A stretch of DNA of 64,000 nt from Theocolax elegans (lineage: Eukaryota; Arthropoda; Insecta; Hymenoptera; Cerocephalidae), in the NCBI GenBank assembly GCA_026168455.1, contig CM047429.1, forward strand, positions 51,219,027 through 51,283,026. Reading direction: 5' to 3'. Position 1 is the stretch's first letter, and every line of letters begins with the position of its first letter. A program made the translations under genes and the position numbers. Positions 53,786 through 64,000 of this stretch are shown in pieces. The notes below the pieces were generated by a model that saw nothing but the letters and a program-made list of their open reading frames with translations, did not search any database and was not told where the DNA came from.

Positions 53786-54142
53786 TTAAAAAAAATATCC
53801 TTCCCCGATCCCGCACAAGGAGTTGCTGCATTTTCTTTTAGCTTTTCGCGCAAACGATCTTTTTTGTATCGTTTGATGCAAGCTTTTCTCGCAATTATGC
53901 GGCACTACAACCTTGATACTGATCTCAGTTTGTAATTCATCGGTATGCAAAACCGCTCTGCAGTTCGGCTTAATGCACCCAAATCTAAAATAAAATATAA
54001 ATGCATTGTATATATTTGATAGTAAAGTAAAAGTGGATTAAGTGTAAGAAATATTTAATATACATATATACCTTGTTTTTTGTTTATTTTTAACTTTTAA
54101 ATTGTAGCCATCGTAGTTATAACCTCTTTCCAATTTCTTCAT
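53786..54142 (-). CDS. FLYWCH-like zinc-finger exons of the MULE gene
   Basis: Exon 54142-54072 (ATG, MKKLERGYNYDGYNLKVKNK) joins exon 53984-53786 through an 87-nt intron with consensus GT...AG. The joined frame gives RFGCIKPNCRAVLHTD and KVVVPHNCEK, the C-x4-C...H-x-C pattern of FLYWCH fingers, although the usual Trp before the first Cys is Gly and the last His is Cys. A basic region RKAKRKC follows, then a stop at 53786, perhaps natural or due to lost splicing. FLYWCH fingers bind DNA and are common at the front of insect MULE transposases. The TRIM insertion (52872-53719) separates it from the catalytic exons. Confidence 0.6.
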
Positions 54143-54810
54143 AATTGCAAATGATATTTACGTTACATCAGTACATTTGTTTATAACAAATTGAAAGGCG
54201 ATATTTAAATTTTTACTTACTTCAACAATATCCAGCTCACTTCAATATAGATAATTATTTTCGCGACACTTTCAATTACCTACAACTTGGAAGATAGCCT
54301 GGTAATCTACCTTATCAACTTTTGATTCCAACCCATTAAAAAAGTATGTTTATAAAATGAAAGAAAATATTCAATAATTCAGGGTTAATATACTTATGTA
54401 ATATTTTTATTAAATACAACATAAATATAAATCTTTTACGATTAACCTAAAATTAATGATCTGTATTATTAAATTTTCTATTTTAAATAAGCTTTTCCGA
54501 CCATTTATTTACAAATTTAAATTTATTCTTGAATGATCTAATTAAAAAGTACCCGTCTTCGTATTGCATTTTATTTTAGGCTATAGTACTAGGATATTTG
54601 TTTAATTAGATAATAGAAGCATGAAAATTGGCATCTAGTACACTCAATGATAATTGATTATATTACTATAAAGATGATGATATTTTTTTTCATGTATTCC
54701 CCCACTATTTATGTTGAAAATCGAAGGTCTTTCTGATTGGTGGGCTAAATTCAAATTCTCGGCTTCTCACTGGTGGGCCATTTGAAGCGCGGGCCATTTG
54801 CAACGCATTC

Positions 54811-54990
54811 GGGCGTTGGGCTCGTAATCTGGAGGTCCCAGGTACGATTCCCGGCCCGGCCGATTGATGCAAGCACCACTGGCGAATGTATTTTCAACAA
54901 GTGCTTTCTTCACCAAGACATCGTATGACCTCCGTCGTTGATTAGCACCAGTTTGGGAGCGTAAAAAGAGCGACGTTAAAATAATAAAAA
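54811..54990 (+). mobile_element. tRNA-derived SINE, 5'-truncated
   Basis: Starts in GGGCGTTGGGCTCGTAATCT directly at the MULE end, continues with a B box (GGTACGATTCC) and the shared body CGTATGACCTCCGTCG to AAAGAGCGACGTTAAA and an A-rich tail. Confidence 0.75.
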
Positions 54991-55009
54991 AAAATTACAT
55001 TATGACGAA

Positions 55010-55250
55010 GTTACCCTGTAAATCTCAGGTAAATCGGTCAAAAATTGACTGAGTTATCTTAGATACATGATTACATACATACATACATCCATCCATACAT
55101 ACATTTTAGACAGGGCCTCAAATCAGTTCTTATACGCATAAATTTTTCTTATAACCCATTATCTAGTATATTTTAATGTACCACGTATTTTGCGATGATG
55201 AAAATATAAGACTCTCCCGTGTAGCGGTCGTGCCTAAAAATAGATTTTTC
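55010..55250 (-). repeat. Inverse copy of the repeat at 40890-41160
   Basis: Matches in the same order on the minus strand. Includes a CATA microsatellite (55075-55110). Confidence 0.7.
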
Positions 55251-55861
55251 GGTACAGTTTTGTTGGCGTGGTCTATCAGCCTCTTAAGACTATTTATATT
55301 TAGACAAAAAAATTAGGAACCGATGATTAAGATAAAATTGCACTTACAATGAGTACATTTCGTCGTACCTTTAATCGGATAATCCACACCTGTTCATTTT
55401 TGTTGTACATTTGTGATAATATTACATTTAGTTTGTCGGTTCTAACTTGAATATTTTATTTAACAACTCAAGGGAGTAAGTGGTATTTCTGAATGATTTA
55501 ATTCAAAATCGGCGGAAATATTACCCAATTGGTTATTAGAATTGATACATGGGAGTTGGTATACGTAACTTCCACATACCTATAATAGTTGACGACGGAG
55601 AAGGAGGGGGAGGGGCTAGCAAAGTAGTGGTATCGTCAAACAAATAGTACAAATGTGTAAAGATTAAATTAAATTATAAATTAATTACATTTATTTATAT
55701 TTAATATTGTATATTAAATAGTCTATATTTATTATGTTTAAAAAATTGTAATTTACCTGTTTATGATCCAAAAATTTAAGTCGTGAAAAAAGACAGAGTA
55801 TTGTGGTAGTATTATAAAAAATTTTATTTTATCATTTAAAGAATAGAAAATATGAATACTT

Positions 55862-56075
55862 GTTGATAGAGCGAAGGCCTTGGTTGGTAGAGTGGTGAAC
55901 TCATACCCGAAGGTCCTGAAGTTGTTTCTCGCTCTCTGACGATTGATACAAGTACCCCTAAGAAATGTATTTTCAACAATTGCTTTCTTCTCAAAGACAT
56001 CGTAACACCTCCGTCGCTAATTAACACCGACGTGGGAGTATAAAACGAGCAGCGTTAAAATAATACGAAAAAAAA
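55862..56075 (+). mobile_element. tRNA-derived SINE, diverged
   Basis: tRNA-like head with GGTTGGTAGAGTGG and CTCATACCCGAAGGTC, a damaged B box, then the shared body (GTATTTTCAACAATTGC, CACCTCCGTCGC, GAGCAGCGTTAAA). Confidence 0.7.
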
Positions 56076-56442
56076 ATACTGATAGAGCGAATTATAAATC
56101 CACATCTACATCCACATCCACACATTTTTAAAATTTTATAACTTAAATGTGACATTTTTGCAAAGCTCCTTATTCTGGCAAAAATATTTAGTACACATTA
56201 TTTGAAAAATTTAACACCGTTTGAAATTTTAGATAATTGTAATTATTAGTTTTTAGAACCTAAAGTTCCAACAGTATGCGTACGTACGTAAAATAATCCT
56301 ATATCGAATTATATCACTGCACATCGACCTATTGTTGAAAAATATAAAAAGATATAAAACTAGAGGGCCCAAAATATGTAAATCTATACGCTTTTACATT
56401 CCAGGCACGAATTAAGTAAAGTTAAGTTAAGTGTTTTAAAAA
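56076..56442. other. AT-rich DNA, nothing recognised
   Basis: No coding or repeat signal apart from short CATCCA repeats. Confidence 0.4.
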
Positions 56443-56444
56443 AA

Positions 56445-56873
56445 TGGGTGGGGTCCGATTTGTCGAATGCTCATTCAAAATGTGTGCATTGTTTCGAATT
56501 TCAAAAATTAGAAATGTATTTTTATTATTTAGAACCAAGAGAAGCAGAAAGATCATTATTTCGAAAATGCATTCTTCAGTTTTTATATATTTGTCCCGAA
56601 TAGTCGAATTTTATAGTGTAGATAAATAACTTTTATAATATTTGTCTATTAACACCTTGATAACAGACAATAATGTAGAAAATAATTTATCTACTATTTG
56701 GAATTCGAAATATTGCGCCTAATACCAAATATCTGACGATTTTATTACTTTCGTAATAATGATCACTCTATTTTTTCGGTTCGAAATAACAAAAAAGTTA
56801 TTCTAATTTTTAAAATTCGAAATATTGCACACATTTTGAATGAACATTCGACAAATCGGACCCCACCCAAATA
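56445..56873. mobile_element. Palindromic MITE with GGGTGGGGTCCGA ends
   Basis: GGGTGGGGTCCGATTTGTCG at the left is mirrored exactly at the right. The following TTCAAAATGTGTGCA is mirrored too. About 60-bp arms, AT-rich centre. Confidence 0.88.
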
Positions 56874-56879
56874 AACGAC

Positions 56880-59200
56880 TATAATATTTAGAAGTTACTA
56901 TAAAAATAAATTTTAGCCAAATGGGTAAAAAATTGATTGAATTTTTCGATTGACTTGTTTCATATATAGTACATACATACAAGCATACTTATATTTTGAA
57001 AACAGTTAAAAGGTTTCTTTTGTGATAAACATTTCTTGCCTTTAAAATTTGTACGTATAATCGATATTTATTTAGATAAGGTCTAAAACCGTCTTTTTTG
57101 TACATTAATTAATATTAATTAATAGAAAAAAGTTTTCTTTTTTTACGATGAGCATTTCTTACATTTAAAATTTCTACTTAAAATCAATATTTATTTAGTT
57201 AATGTCTAAAAAGCTTATTTTATTGTACATTTTAGACTTTTTCAACTGTTTTTTGTACGTCACTTTAAAAATATTCATCTACGCAAAAAGTGTTGAACAC
57301 AAGAAAATTTTATCTTATTATAAAGATTTTTTACATTTAAACTTTTACAGTACAATTTATATTTGTCTTTATAAAGTAGAAAAAGCGGCTTTTTTTGAAC
57401 TATTTGGACACTTTTATACGTTGCAATATAATTTTACTATGAAATTCAGCACACAGTTAGATTATTAATAAACGAAGGCGCCTCTTCTCTTATTTTTTCG
57501 CATACTGGTTTATTTACAAATTTATTACTAATAATCGCGATTGCCGATAAGGTAGGGAGGATAAATATTGATTATGGCACCCCGTTAACTTACCAGTATT
57601 TAGTTGTACATAAAAAGTTACAATACAAAAATTATTACATATTTTATATTTAAACATTTTCTATATTTATATTTTAGATTATTTAATTTTTCTGTATATT
57701 GTTGTAGAAAAACGTTTTAGCGTCATTTTAAAAAGTGCTACCGTTCAAGAACTATTCGACGAATTTGGTCCAAAATAGGAATGTTTACTTCTCTATTCAT
57801 GTAGAAGATATCATAAAAATTTCAGCCAAATCGGTTAAAAATTGGCTGAGTTGTTCGATTAATTTGACTCAAATTATGAGGAATTGTGCTACATTTATAC
57901 TAAATATTGCTATGGGTATAGCAATGTATCCAACATCACTTATCGAATATAACTATATAACACTAACAGAAATTGCTATATTGGATAGTAAAAATTGTAC
58001 TATAGTAGAATTTATGAAATAATGTTACAATATTTAATATGTAATGTTATAATCAATCTTACGTAAATAGCAAATTTTAATATCAAAAAATATACAAAAG
58101 TTCTTACATTTTGTATAGTGGAATGTATTTGTATAATAAGTATTGTAGAAATATTTTATATACGCGTATACGATCATTTCTTTTTCAGTAATCAATTGTT
58201 TTGAGGCGACTTTTTTAATTAATTAAGGCTATTATAATTACTCCGTTCGTCCAGTAGGTGGCGTGTATAACATTTTCTATTTCTCCAGTTCTTCTCGCGA
58301 ATGCTCAAAAATAGTATATAAGAAACGAAAAGGTATTTAGTTATAATGCAAAAATGTATCTTCCGTTCAGCGTATTGTAATGATAGCGATTGAAATAATA
58401 TTTAAGTTTGTGAATAATAAGTATATAAGGAATAAATATATATGCGAGCGAAAAAAATTACAATCAACTGCGTAAGAATAGTTTATAGTTAAATTTCCAA
58501 ATATTAAATGTTTCTTGAGTACTTAATTGACAAAAGAAATTCACCCAATATATAAAATCTATTTCGAATTGATTAAAACAAAATATTACTTCCTTAAATT
58601 CGCATTTAAAAAATATCAGATTGAATAATAAAATTTGCTGACTTGTATAATAAAAATTACTATATTGAATATCAAAAATTACGATATTGGATATTAAAAG
58701 ATATTATATCTAAATTTTACTATATTACATAGCAAAAATTATTATATTGCTGAGATGTCACAATTTTCCTATACAATATAGTAATTTTTAATATAGATTA
58801 TTTTAATATTTACTATACTATTTTTCTCAGTGTAAATTTTAGTTCTTTTTGTCCCTCCTATGTTTAAAGATATTAATGCAATAGAACGCAAGATCTCTAA
58901 ATGTCGAACCTTGTAATTCTACTAAAAATATATAATTATTCAATTTAACTTAACAAAACCATTTTTACTTTTAGAAAGAATACTTCCATTCATTCGTATT
59001 TTATGCATTATATTGTTATTTTTTATTATTATTATCGAACTTTTTTTTCTACCATAAATTATATGGGAGAGTTTTTTCTTTAGGAATTTTATATTGTATC
59101 ATTTTATTTCATTTATGAATCAATTCGTCTGAACAATACGACAATAACACAAACGAAGAAAAACTTAAATACAAACATAAATACAAATTAAATTGAGGCT
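56880..59200. other. AT-rich DNA without recognised genes
   Basis: Small ORFs (57202-57468, 57735-58022) have skewed, AT-driven composition and no domain. 57770-57850 (TTTCAGCCAAATCGGTTAAA) resembles the dispersed repeat at 40890 and 55010. Confidence 0.4.
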
Positions 59201-59206
59201 TGTTGA

Positions 59207-59405
59207 GGCCAGCGATAGTTCGGTCGGTAGGGCGTTGGGCTCGTAATCTGGAGGTCCCAGGTTCGATTCCGGTCCCGGCCGATTGATACAACCACCACTG
59301 AGGAATGTATTTTCAATAAGTCACAAAGACATCGTATGACCTCCGTTGCTGATTAGCACCGATTTGGCATCATAAAAAGAGCAGCGTTAAAGTAATAATA
59401 AAAAA
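59207..59405 (+). mobile_element. tRNA-derived SINE, best copy
   Basis: The tRNA-like head has an A box (TAGTTCGGTCGGTAGGGC), CTCGTAATCTGGAGGTC like an elongator tRNA-Met arm, and a perfect B box GGTTCGATTCC (59260-59270). The body is shared with the copies at 54811 and 55862, and an A-rich tail follows. Confidence 0.85.
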
Positions 59406-59577
59406 ATACAAATTAAAAAAAGTCATACCATAACTTATTTAAAGGGCTTTTTATGAAAAGTTTTCAAATAATAAAAAAACTAAGAATAAATATGATACTG
59501 ACATTTAAAAATAAGTTAATAATTAAAGTTAAGAAAGGAAATTTGATTAATAAATCTGCTTCTAAAGTGGTAGAAAA

Positions 59578-61106
59578 CTAAAACTCCAATTTCTTTTTGT
59601 AATGTTACTTTTTAATGCAACGACATTTTTGTCTGAACTTTAGCACAATGTATTGGTAACTTTTAAACTAAGAGCAAAAATGTCTCGGTATTACCTACTA
59701 ACTTACGATATTTATTTAACTATTTAAAATTTAAGTGTTTCATACCGTTAATGATGTATTTATATAAAATGGTCTTTTCAAATCAACTCCAAAGTATCAT
59801 ACAACAATCAGTAATAATTTAAATATTATAGAAAACTTAAAATAATATAAAACTTAAAGAAATAATTAAATAATCTACTTGTACATTCGATTTGAAAAAG
59901 TTTTTCTTAAAACGTTTAATTGTTAAAATTAGTTTATTTTCAGTGAATTTTTAAAAATTGCAATTAATAATTAAGTTATTATTTGTTTATAAATATAAAG
60001 AAAAGAAGCAAAAACTGTTTTACTCGTGTCGAGAAAAATTGTTAACAATTTAGAAATTTATAATTTTGTTAATAAATTAAATATCATTATTAAATTTATG
60101 CTAAAACGATGTAAGAAATATAAATAGTTTTTCTTTTGTGTTCACATCATATATCGGAAAGAAATTACTTCATTAAGTTAACACGTTCCTTCATATAAAT
60201 TTAGTATAATAAATAGTAGATTTTGCTAAGCATTGAGTTTTGAATGTTTTAATTGTATGTATTATACGACATAAAAATATTGTTACAAAGACAAGGTAAT
60301 ATTCAAGTAAAGAGTTAGTTGTAGCATAAAGCGAAAAGTGCGAGAAAAAGTATCGAAAGGGAAATGTCGAGCTCCGCCTTAAGTACACATTGATGCCTTT
60401 GTGCAAAAGTTGCGCCCTCGATCTCTTTGGCACATTCGCCACGGAGCTGCAAACAAGCTCACCTAGTACTCCCACAAACGAGGTCCATACGAGGAGCGTC
60501 AATCGCGTTTCATTCGACGCATAAAGATGTAGCACGCGCTTCCTTCGGTGCATTCGATCTAAACATGGGGGACATAGTCCGTTCCTGAGCTTTGTATCGG
60601 TCTCGGTCCTCTTTGGTACCACGGCTCCTTACTGAGCTTCGGTGCGCGAGTAAACAACATGTAAATTTGGTGGCACGTCCAAGAGAGGAGAGTGAAGCTC
60701 AGGTAATTAGATGCAATGTTGCGGCGGCATCGAGCTACGCCCCCACGCCTGCGCAACTTTGCGCTCGCGCCGAAACACCAGTGTGTGGCTCGGGTCTTTG
60801 CAACTTTACGAGTTCAGCACCGATGTGTGCTTCTGAAGCTCGTATAAAGAAAAACGCCATGGGAGGAGCGTTACCGAAGGAGGTTACGGGGTTTTCCACG
60901 AAAACCCTGTACGAGAATATTGCGTTGTCGAGGAACACGTGAATACCTTTCGCGGGATAATGAATTGTGCATCAAATTATCTCGTATTGCAGCATTTATT
61001 AAAAATCGGTATAATTAGAAATATTTCGAAATTTTTACTACTAGTTCTTAAAATTAATTTTATTAATATATTTCATATGCTTAAACAAAATATATCAAAA
61101 CTAAAA
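59578..61106. repeat. Tandem duplication, copy 1
   Basis: The period is 1529 bp: TAAAACTCCAATTTCTTTTT at 59579 recurs at 61108, and the whole stretch matches the second copy with about 1-3% difference. It contains a GC-rich island (about 60350-60960). ORFs within it (for example 60191-60622 minus) have no known domain. Confidence 0.93.
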
Positions 61107-62640
61107 CTAAAACTCCAATTTCTTTTTGTAATGTTACTTTTTAATGCAACGACATTTTTGTCTGAACTTTAGCACAATGTATTGGTAACTTTTAAACTAA
61201 GAGCAAAAATGTCTCGGTATTACCTACTAACTTACGATATTTATTTAACTATTTAAAATTTAAGTGTTTCATACCGTTAATGATGTATTTATATAAAATG
61301 GTCTTTTCAAATCAACTCCAAAGTATCATACAACAATCAGTAATAATTTAAATATTATAGAAAACTTAAAATAATATAAAACTTAAAGAAATAATTAAAT
61401 AATCTACTTGTACATTCGATTTGAAAAAGTTTTTCTTAAAACGTTTAATTGTTAAAATTAGTTTATTTTCAGTGAATTTTTTAAAAATTGCAATTAATAA
61501 TTAAGTTATTATTTGTTTATAAATATAAAGAAAAGAAGCAAAAACTGTTTTACTCGTGTCGTGAAAAATTGTTAACAATTTAGAAATTTATAATTTTGTT
61601 AATAAATTAAATATCATTATTAAATTTATGCTAAAACGACGTAAGAAATATAAATAGTTTTTCTTTTGTGTTCACATCATATCTCGGAAAGAAATTACTT
61701 CATTAAGTTAACACGTTCCTTCATATAAATTTAGTACAATAAATAGTAGATTTTGCTAAGCATTGAGTTTTAAATGTTTTAATTGTATGTATTATACGAG
61801 ATAAAAATATTGTTACAAAGACAAGGTAATATTCAAGTAAAGAGTTAGTTGTAGCATAAAGCGAAAAGTGCGAGAAAAAGTATCGAAAGGTAAATGTCGA
61901 GCTCCGCCTTAAGTACACATTGATGCCTTTGTGCAAAAGTTGCGCTCCGGATCTCTTTGGCACATTCGCCACGGAGCTGCAAACAAGCTCACCTAGTACT
62001 CCCACAAACGAGGTCCATACGAGGAGCGTCAATCGCGTTTCATTCGACGCATAAAGATGTAGCACGCGCTTCCTTCGGTGCATCCGATCTAAACATGGGG
62101 GACATAGTCCGTTCCTGAGCTTTGTATCGGTCTCGGTCCTCTTTGGTACCACGGCTCCTTACTGAGCTTCGGTGCGCGAGTAAACAACATGTAAATTCGG
62201 TGGCACGTCCAAGAGAGGAGAGTGAAGCTCAGGTAATTAGATGCAATGTTGCGGCGGCATCGAGCTACGCCCTCCACGCCTGCGCAACTTTGCGCTCGCG
62301 CCGAAACACCAGTGTGTGGCTCGGGTCTTTTGCAACTTTACGAGTTCAGCACCGATGTGTGCTTCTGAAGCTCGTATAAAGAAAAACGCCATGGGAGGAG
62401 CGTTACCGAAGGAGGTTACGGGTTTTCCACGAAAACCCTGTACGAGAATATTGCGTTGTCGAGGAACACGTGAATACCTTTCGCGGGATAATGAATTGTG
62501 CATCAAATTATCTCGTATTGCAGCATTTATTAAAAATCGGTATAATTAGAAATATTTCGAAATTTTTACTACTAGTTCTTAAAATAATTTTATTAATATA
62601 TTTCATATGCTTAAACAAAATATATCATAAAACTAAAAAC
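61107..62640. repeat. Tandem duplication, copy 2
   Basis: Near-identical to copy 1 to about 62630, where AACTAAAA appears again as at the junction. Small indels (near 62270 and 62330) disrupt some of the ORFs of copy 1. Confidence 0.93.
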
Positions 62641-64000
62641 TTAACATTAAATGACAAAATTTCATAGTTAGACAGAAGTCAAACATTATTTTACATATGT
62701 TTAGTCCATGATTAAATGTATGTCCAATATAAATGAAAATATGTTACGCGGTTCTTACGAACAGCGGTATAACAGTTTTCCCTTGCTGGAAATAATTAAA
62801 CTATAAGCATAAATTATTTAAGCGATAGGTGATTCAAATATCATTGAAAAGTAAATGTCAATGAAAGGTATATGTTGGTAAAAACTTGCGTCGCGTTAGC
62901 ACAGACTCTTTTCAACGAATAAAGTGTACGTCGTGCCATTACGTGCACACGTGTGCATAATCTATAGCAATAATAATAATGCAAGCACACCAGCAACAAT
63001 AACAATATGGCCTGAAAGTAGAAGGTAGAAAGAGACCGTCAAGACGATTCTTTTGACTGCATGGTCTCGTTCCATTTCATACCAATACTGCTACGTGCGC
63101 GAGTGTGTGTGTATCCTAGTATATACCGATGGCGTTATCGTTTCCTCAACGCCCGAGAGCGATACGCGGAAACGTAAGCCATTCGCCTAATGCAAAATCG
63201 TTTTGTTTCTCCTATGTCGTCCACTGTTGCCTCATCGATTTATGCCTTTTTCTCACCGCTCAGTTTTTCTCGTTTACTGGATGATGGATTCTATGCAACT
63301 AAATAAAATTTACATTGCTCATCTGAATTTTATTAGAAAAACTTGCTAAAAAATATTTTTGTTCATGTTTATCCCAACATTTTTTATTGCATTTAAGCTT
63401 TCACGACAAAATACACGACTTTGTCCAATGGTTATTGGTAAAAATGGGTACTAAAATAAAATTTAATAGTAGGTTACCCGGTTAACATGATCGGTACTTG
63501 CCTTAAACTACTTTCTATAGCTACTGATGTACTTACATTGATAACATCCGGCTCACTCAAGACTGTGTAATGTGTTTATTACTGCGATTAACGATTTAAA
63601 AAAGATAAAAAAAATATCTTCTACATTGAATGATATAATTTATAGATTCAATTTAGCACATCACTAAGAGAAATTTTGTATCAAGAATCACAAAATCATT
63701 TACAAAAATTACTATAGTTCGTATTAAAATTTACGTAAGTTACAGTTAATGTTACAAGAATTATAGTAAATTTTATTATAAACTTTAGTTATTTTTCTGG
63801 AAATCATATTATTTTTCCTAATTTGTCAGTATGTGGTTTATTTACTAGACACTATTGTAATTTTAATCTACACTTTTCTCTATGTACTGTAATGTGCGTT
63901 TTATAAGATACTGATCTAAATTGCAATTTAGAGAAAAAATATAAATATTTCACAAGTTTAGTCAATTCTTTTTCATAACTACTACACCAAGAAAAAACTG
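62641..64000. other. Probably unique intergenic or intronic DNA
   Basis: No ORF with a recognisable domain. 62880-63300 is more GC-balanced with no clear element ends; the remainder is AT-rich. Confidence 0.45.

Larger units (their letters stand above)
43836..54810 (-). mobile_element. Mutator-like (MULE) DNA transposon, about 11 kb, with FLYWCH-type transposase
   Basis: The inverted ends, GAATGCGTTGCAAATGGCCC (43836) and its mirror (ending 54810), stay complementary for about 117 bp. Between them the minus strand carries a zinc-finger exon (54142-53786) and transposase exons with all three catalytic residues. It resembles the arthropod Phantom-type MULEs. No 8-11 bp target duplication is visible; a SINE abuts the right end. 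MITEs, a microsatellite and a TRIM have since inserted. Confidence 0.75.

Noticed and set aside
43836..54810. Target duplication of the MULE
   Set aside because: Flanks ATTTTGATTTAT and GGGCGTTGGG do not match, so either the ends are rearranged or the duplication has been lost.
59207..59282. Functional tRNA-Met gene
   Set aside because: It is followed by a shared SINE body and A-rich tail and occurs in three diverged copies.
60191..60622. 143-codon minus ORF conserved in both tandem copies
   Set aside because: The copies are near-identical overall, so conservation proves nothing; no domain, and neighbouring ORFs are broken by small indels between copies.

Overview
This window looks like transposon-packed, AT-rich insect DNA, most likely hymenopteran (an inference from the mix of elements, the low GC and the short introns). 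I recognise no clear single-copy host gene. Almost everything assignable is a mobile element, nested into or broken by others.

Layout. 1-9934: a decayed Ty3/Gypsy element (gag pieces, protease, RT, RNase H, integrase, an extra zinc-knuckle ORF, 3' LTR), itself hit by a LINE. 9935-15600: two Penelope-like (PLE) fragments in inverted orientation flanking palindromic repeats, a broken RecQ-like helicase gene and a probable solo LTR. 15.7-27.7 kb: copies of a palindromic, hammerhead-bearing repeat; MITEs; a broken protein-primed PolB gene (Polinton/virus-like); an inverted-orientation LINE carrying a 0.9-kb palindrome with a 13-bp target duplication; and a small cluster of TATA-driven, intron-containing genes of unknown function (23.8-26.7 kb). 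29.9-40.1 kb: a Russian doll in which a BEL/Pao integrase fragment is split by a TTAA-flanked palindromic MITE, which is split by a structurally complete Gypsy element (30735-39668) with 1042-bp LTRs differing at about four positions, a 4-bp target duplication, tRNA-Lys-type primer site, gag, an A AAA AAC frameshift site and an uninterrupted pol. 43.8-54.8 kb: an 11-kb Mutator-like element with 117-bp inverted ends, a FLYWCH-like zinc-finger exon and spliced transposase exons, invaded by other MITEs and by a small LTR element (TRIM) whose LTRs carry a tRNA-like Pol III promoter. 54.8-64 kb: tRNA-derived SINEs, MITEs and a 1.53-kb tandem duplication with GC-rich islands.

What works together. 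Only the 30.7-39.7 kb Gypsy element looks capable of making all its own proteins: Gag, then Gag-Pol by -1 frameshifting. The short non-autonomous elements (TRIM, SINEs, MITEs, hammerhead repeats) would need enzymes supplied from elsewhere. The observations most worth following are the Pol III promoter inside the TRIM LTRs, the hammerhead repeat family built as inverted dimers with terminal direct repeats, the RecQ gene preceded by iteron-like palindromes, and the 23.8-26.7 kb gene cluster.
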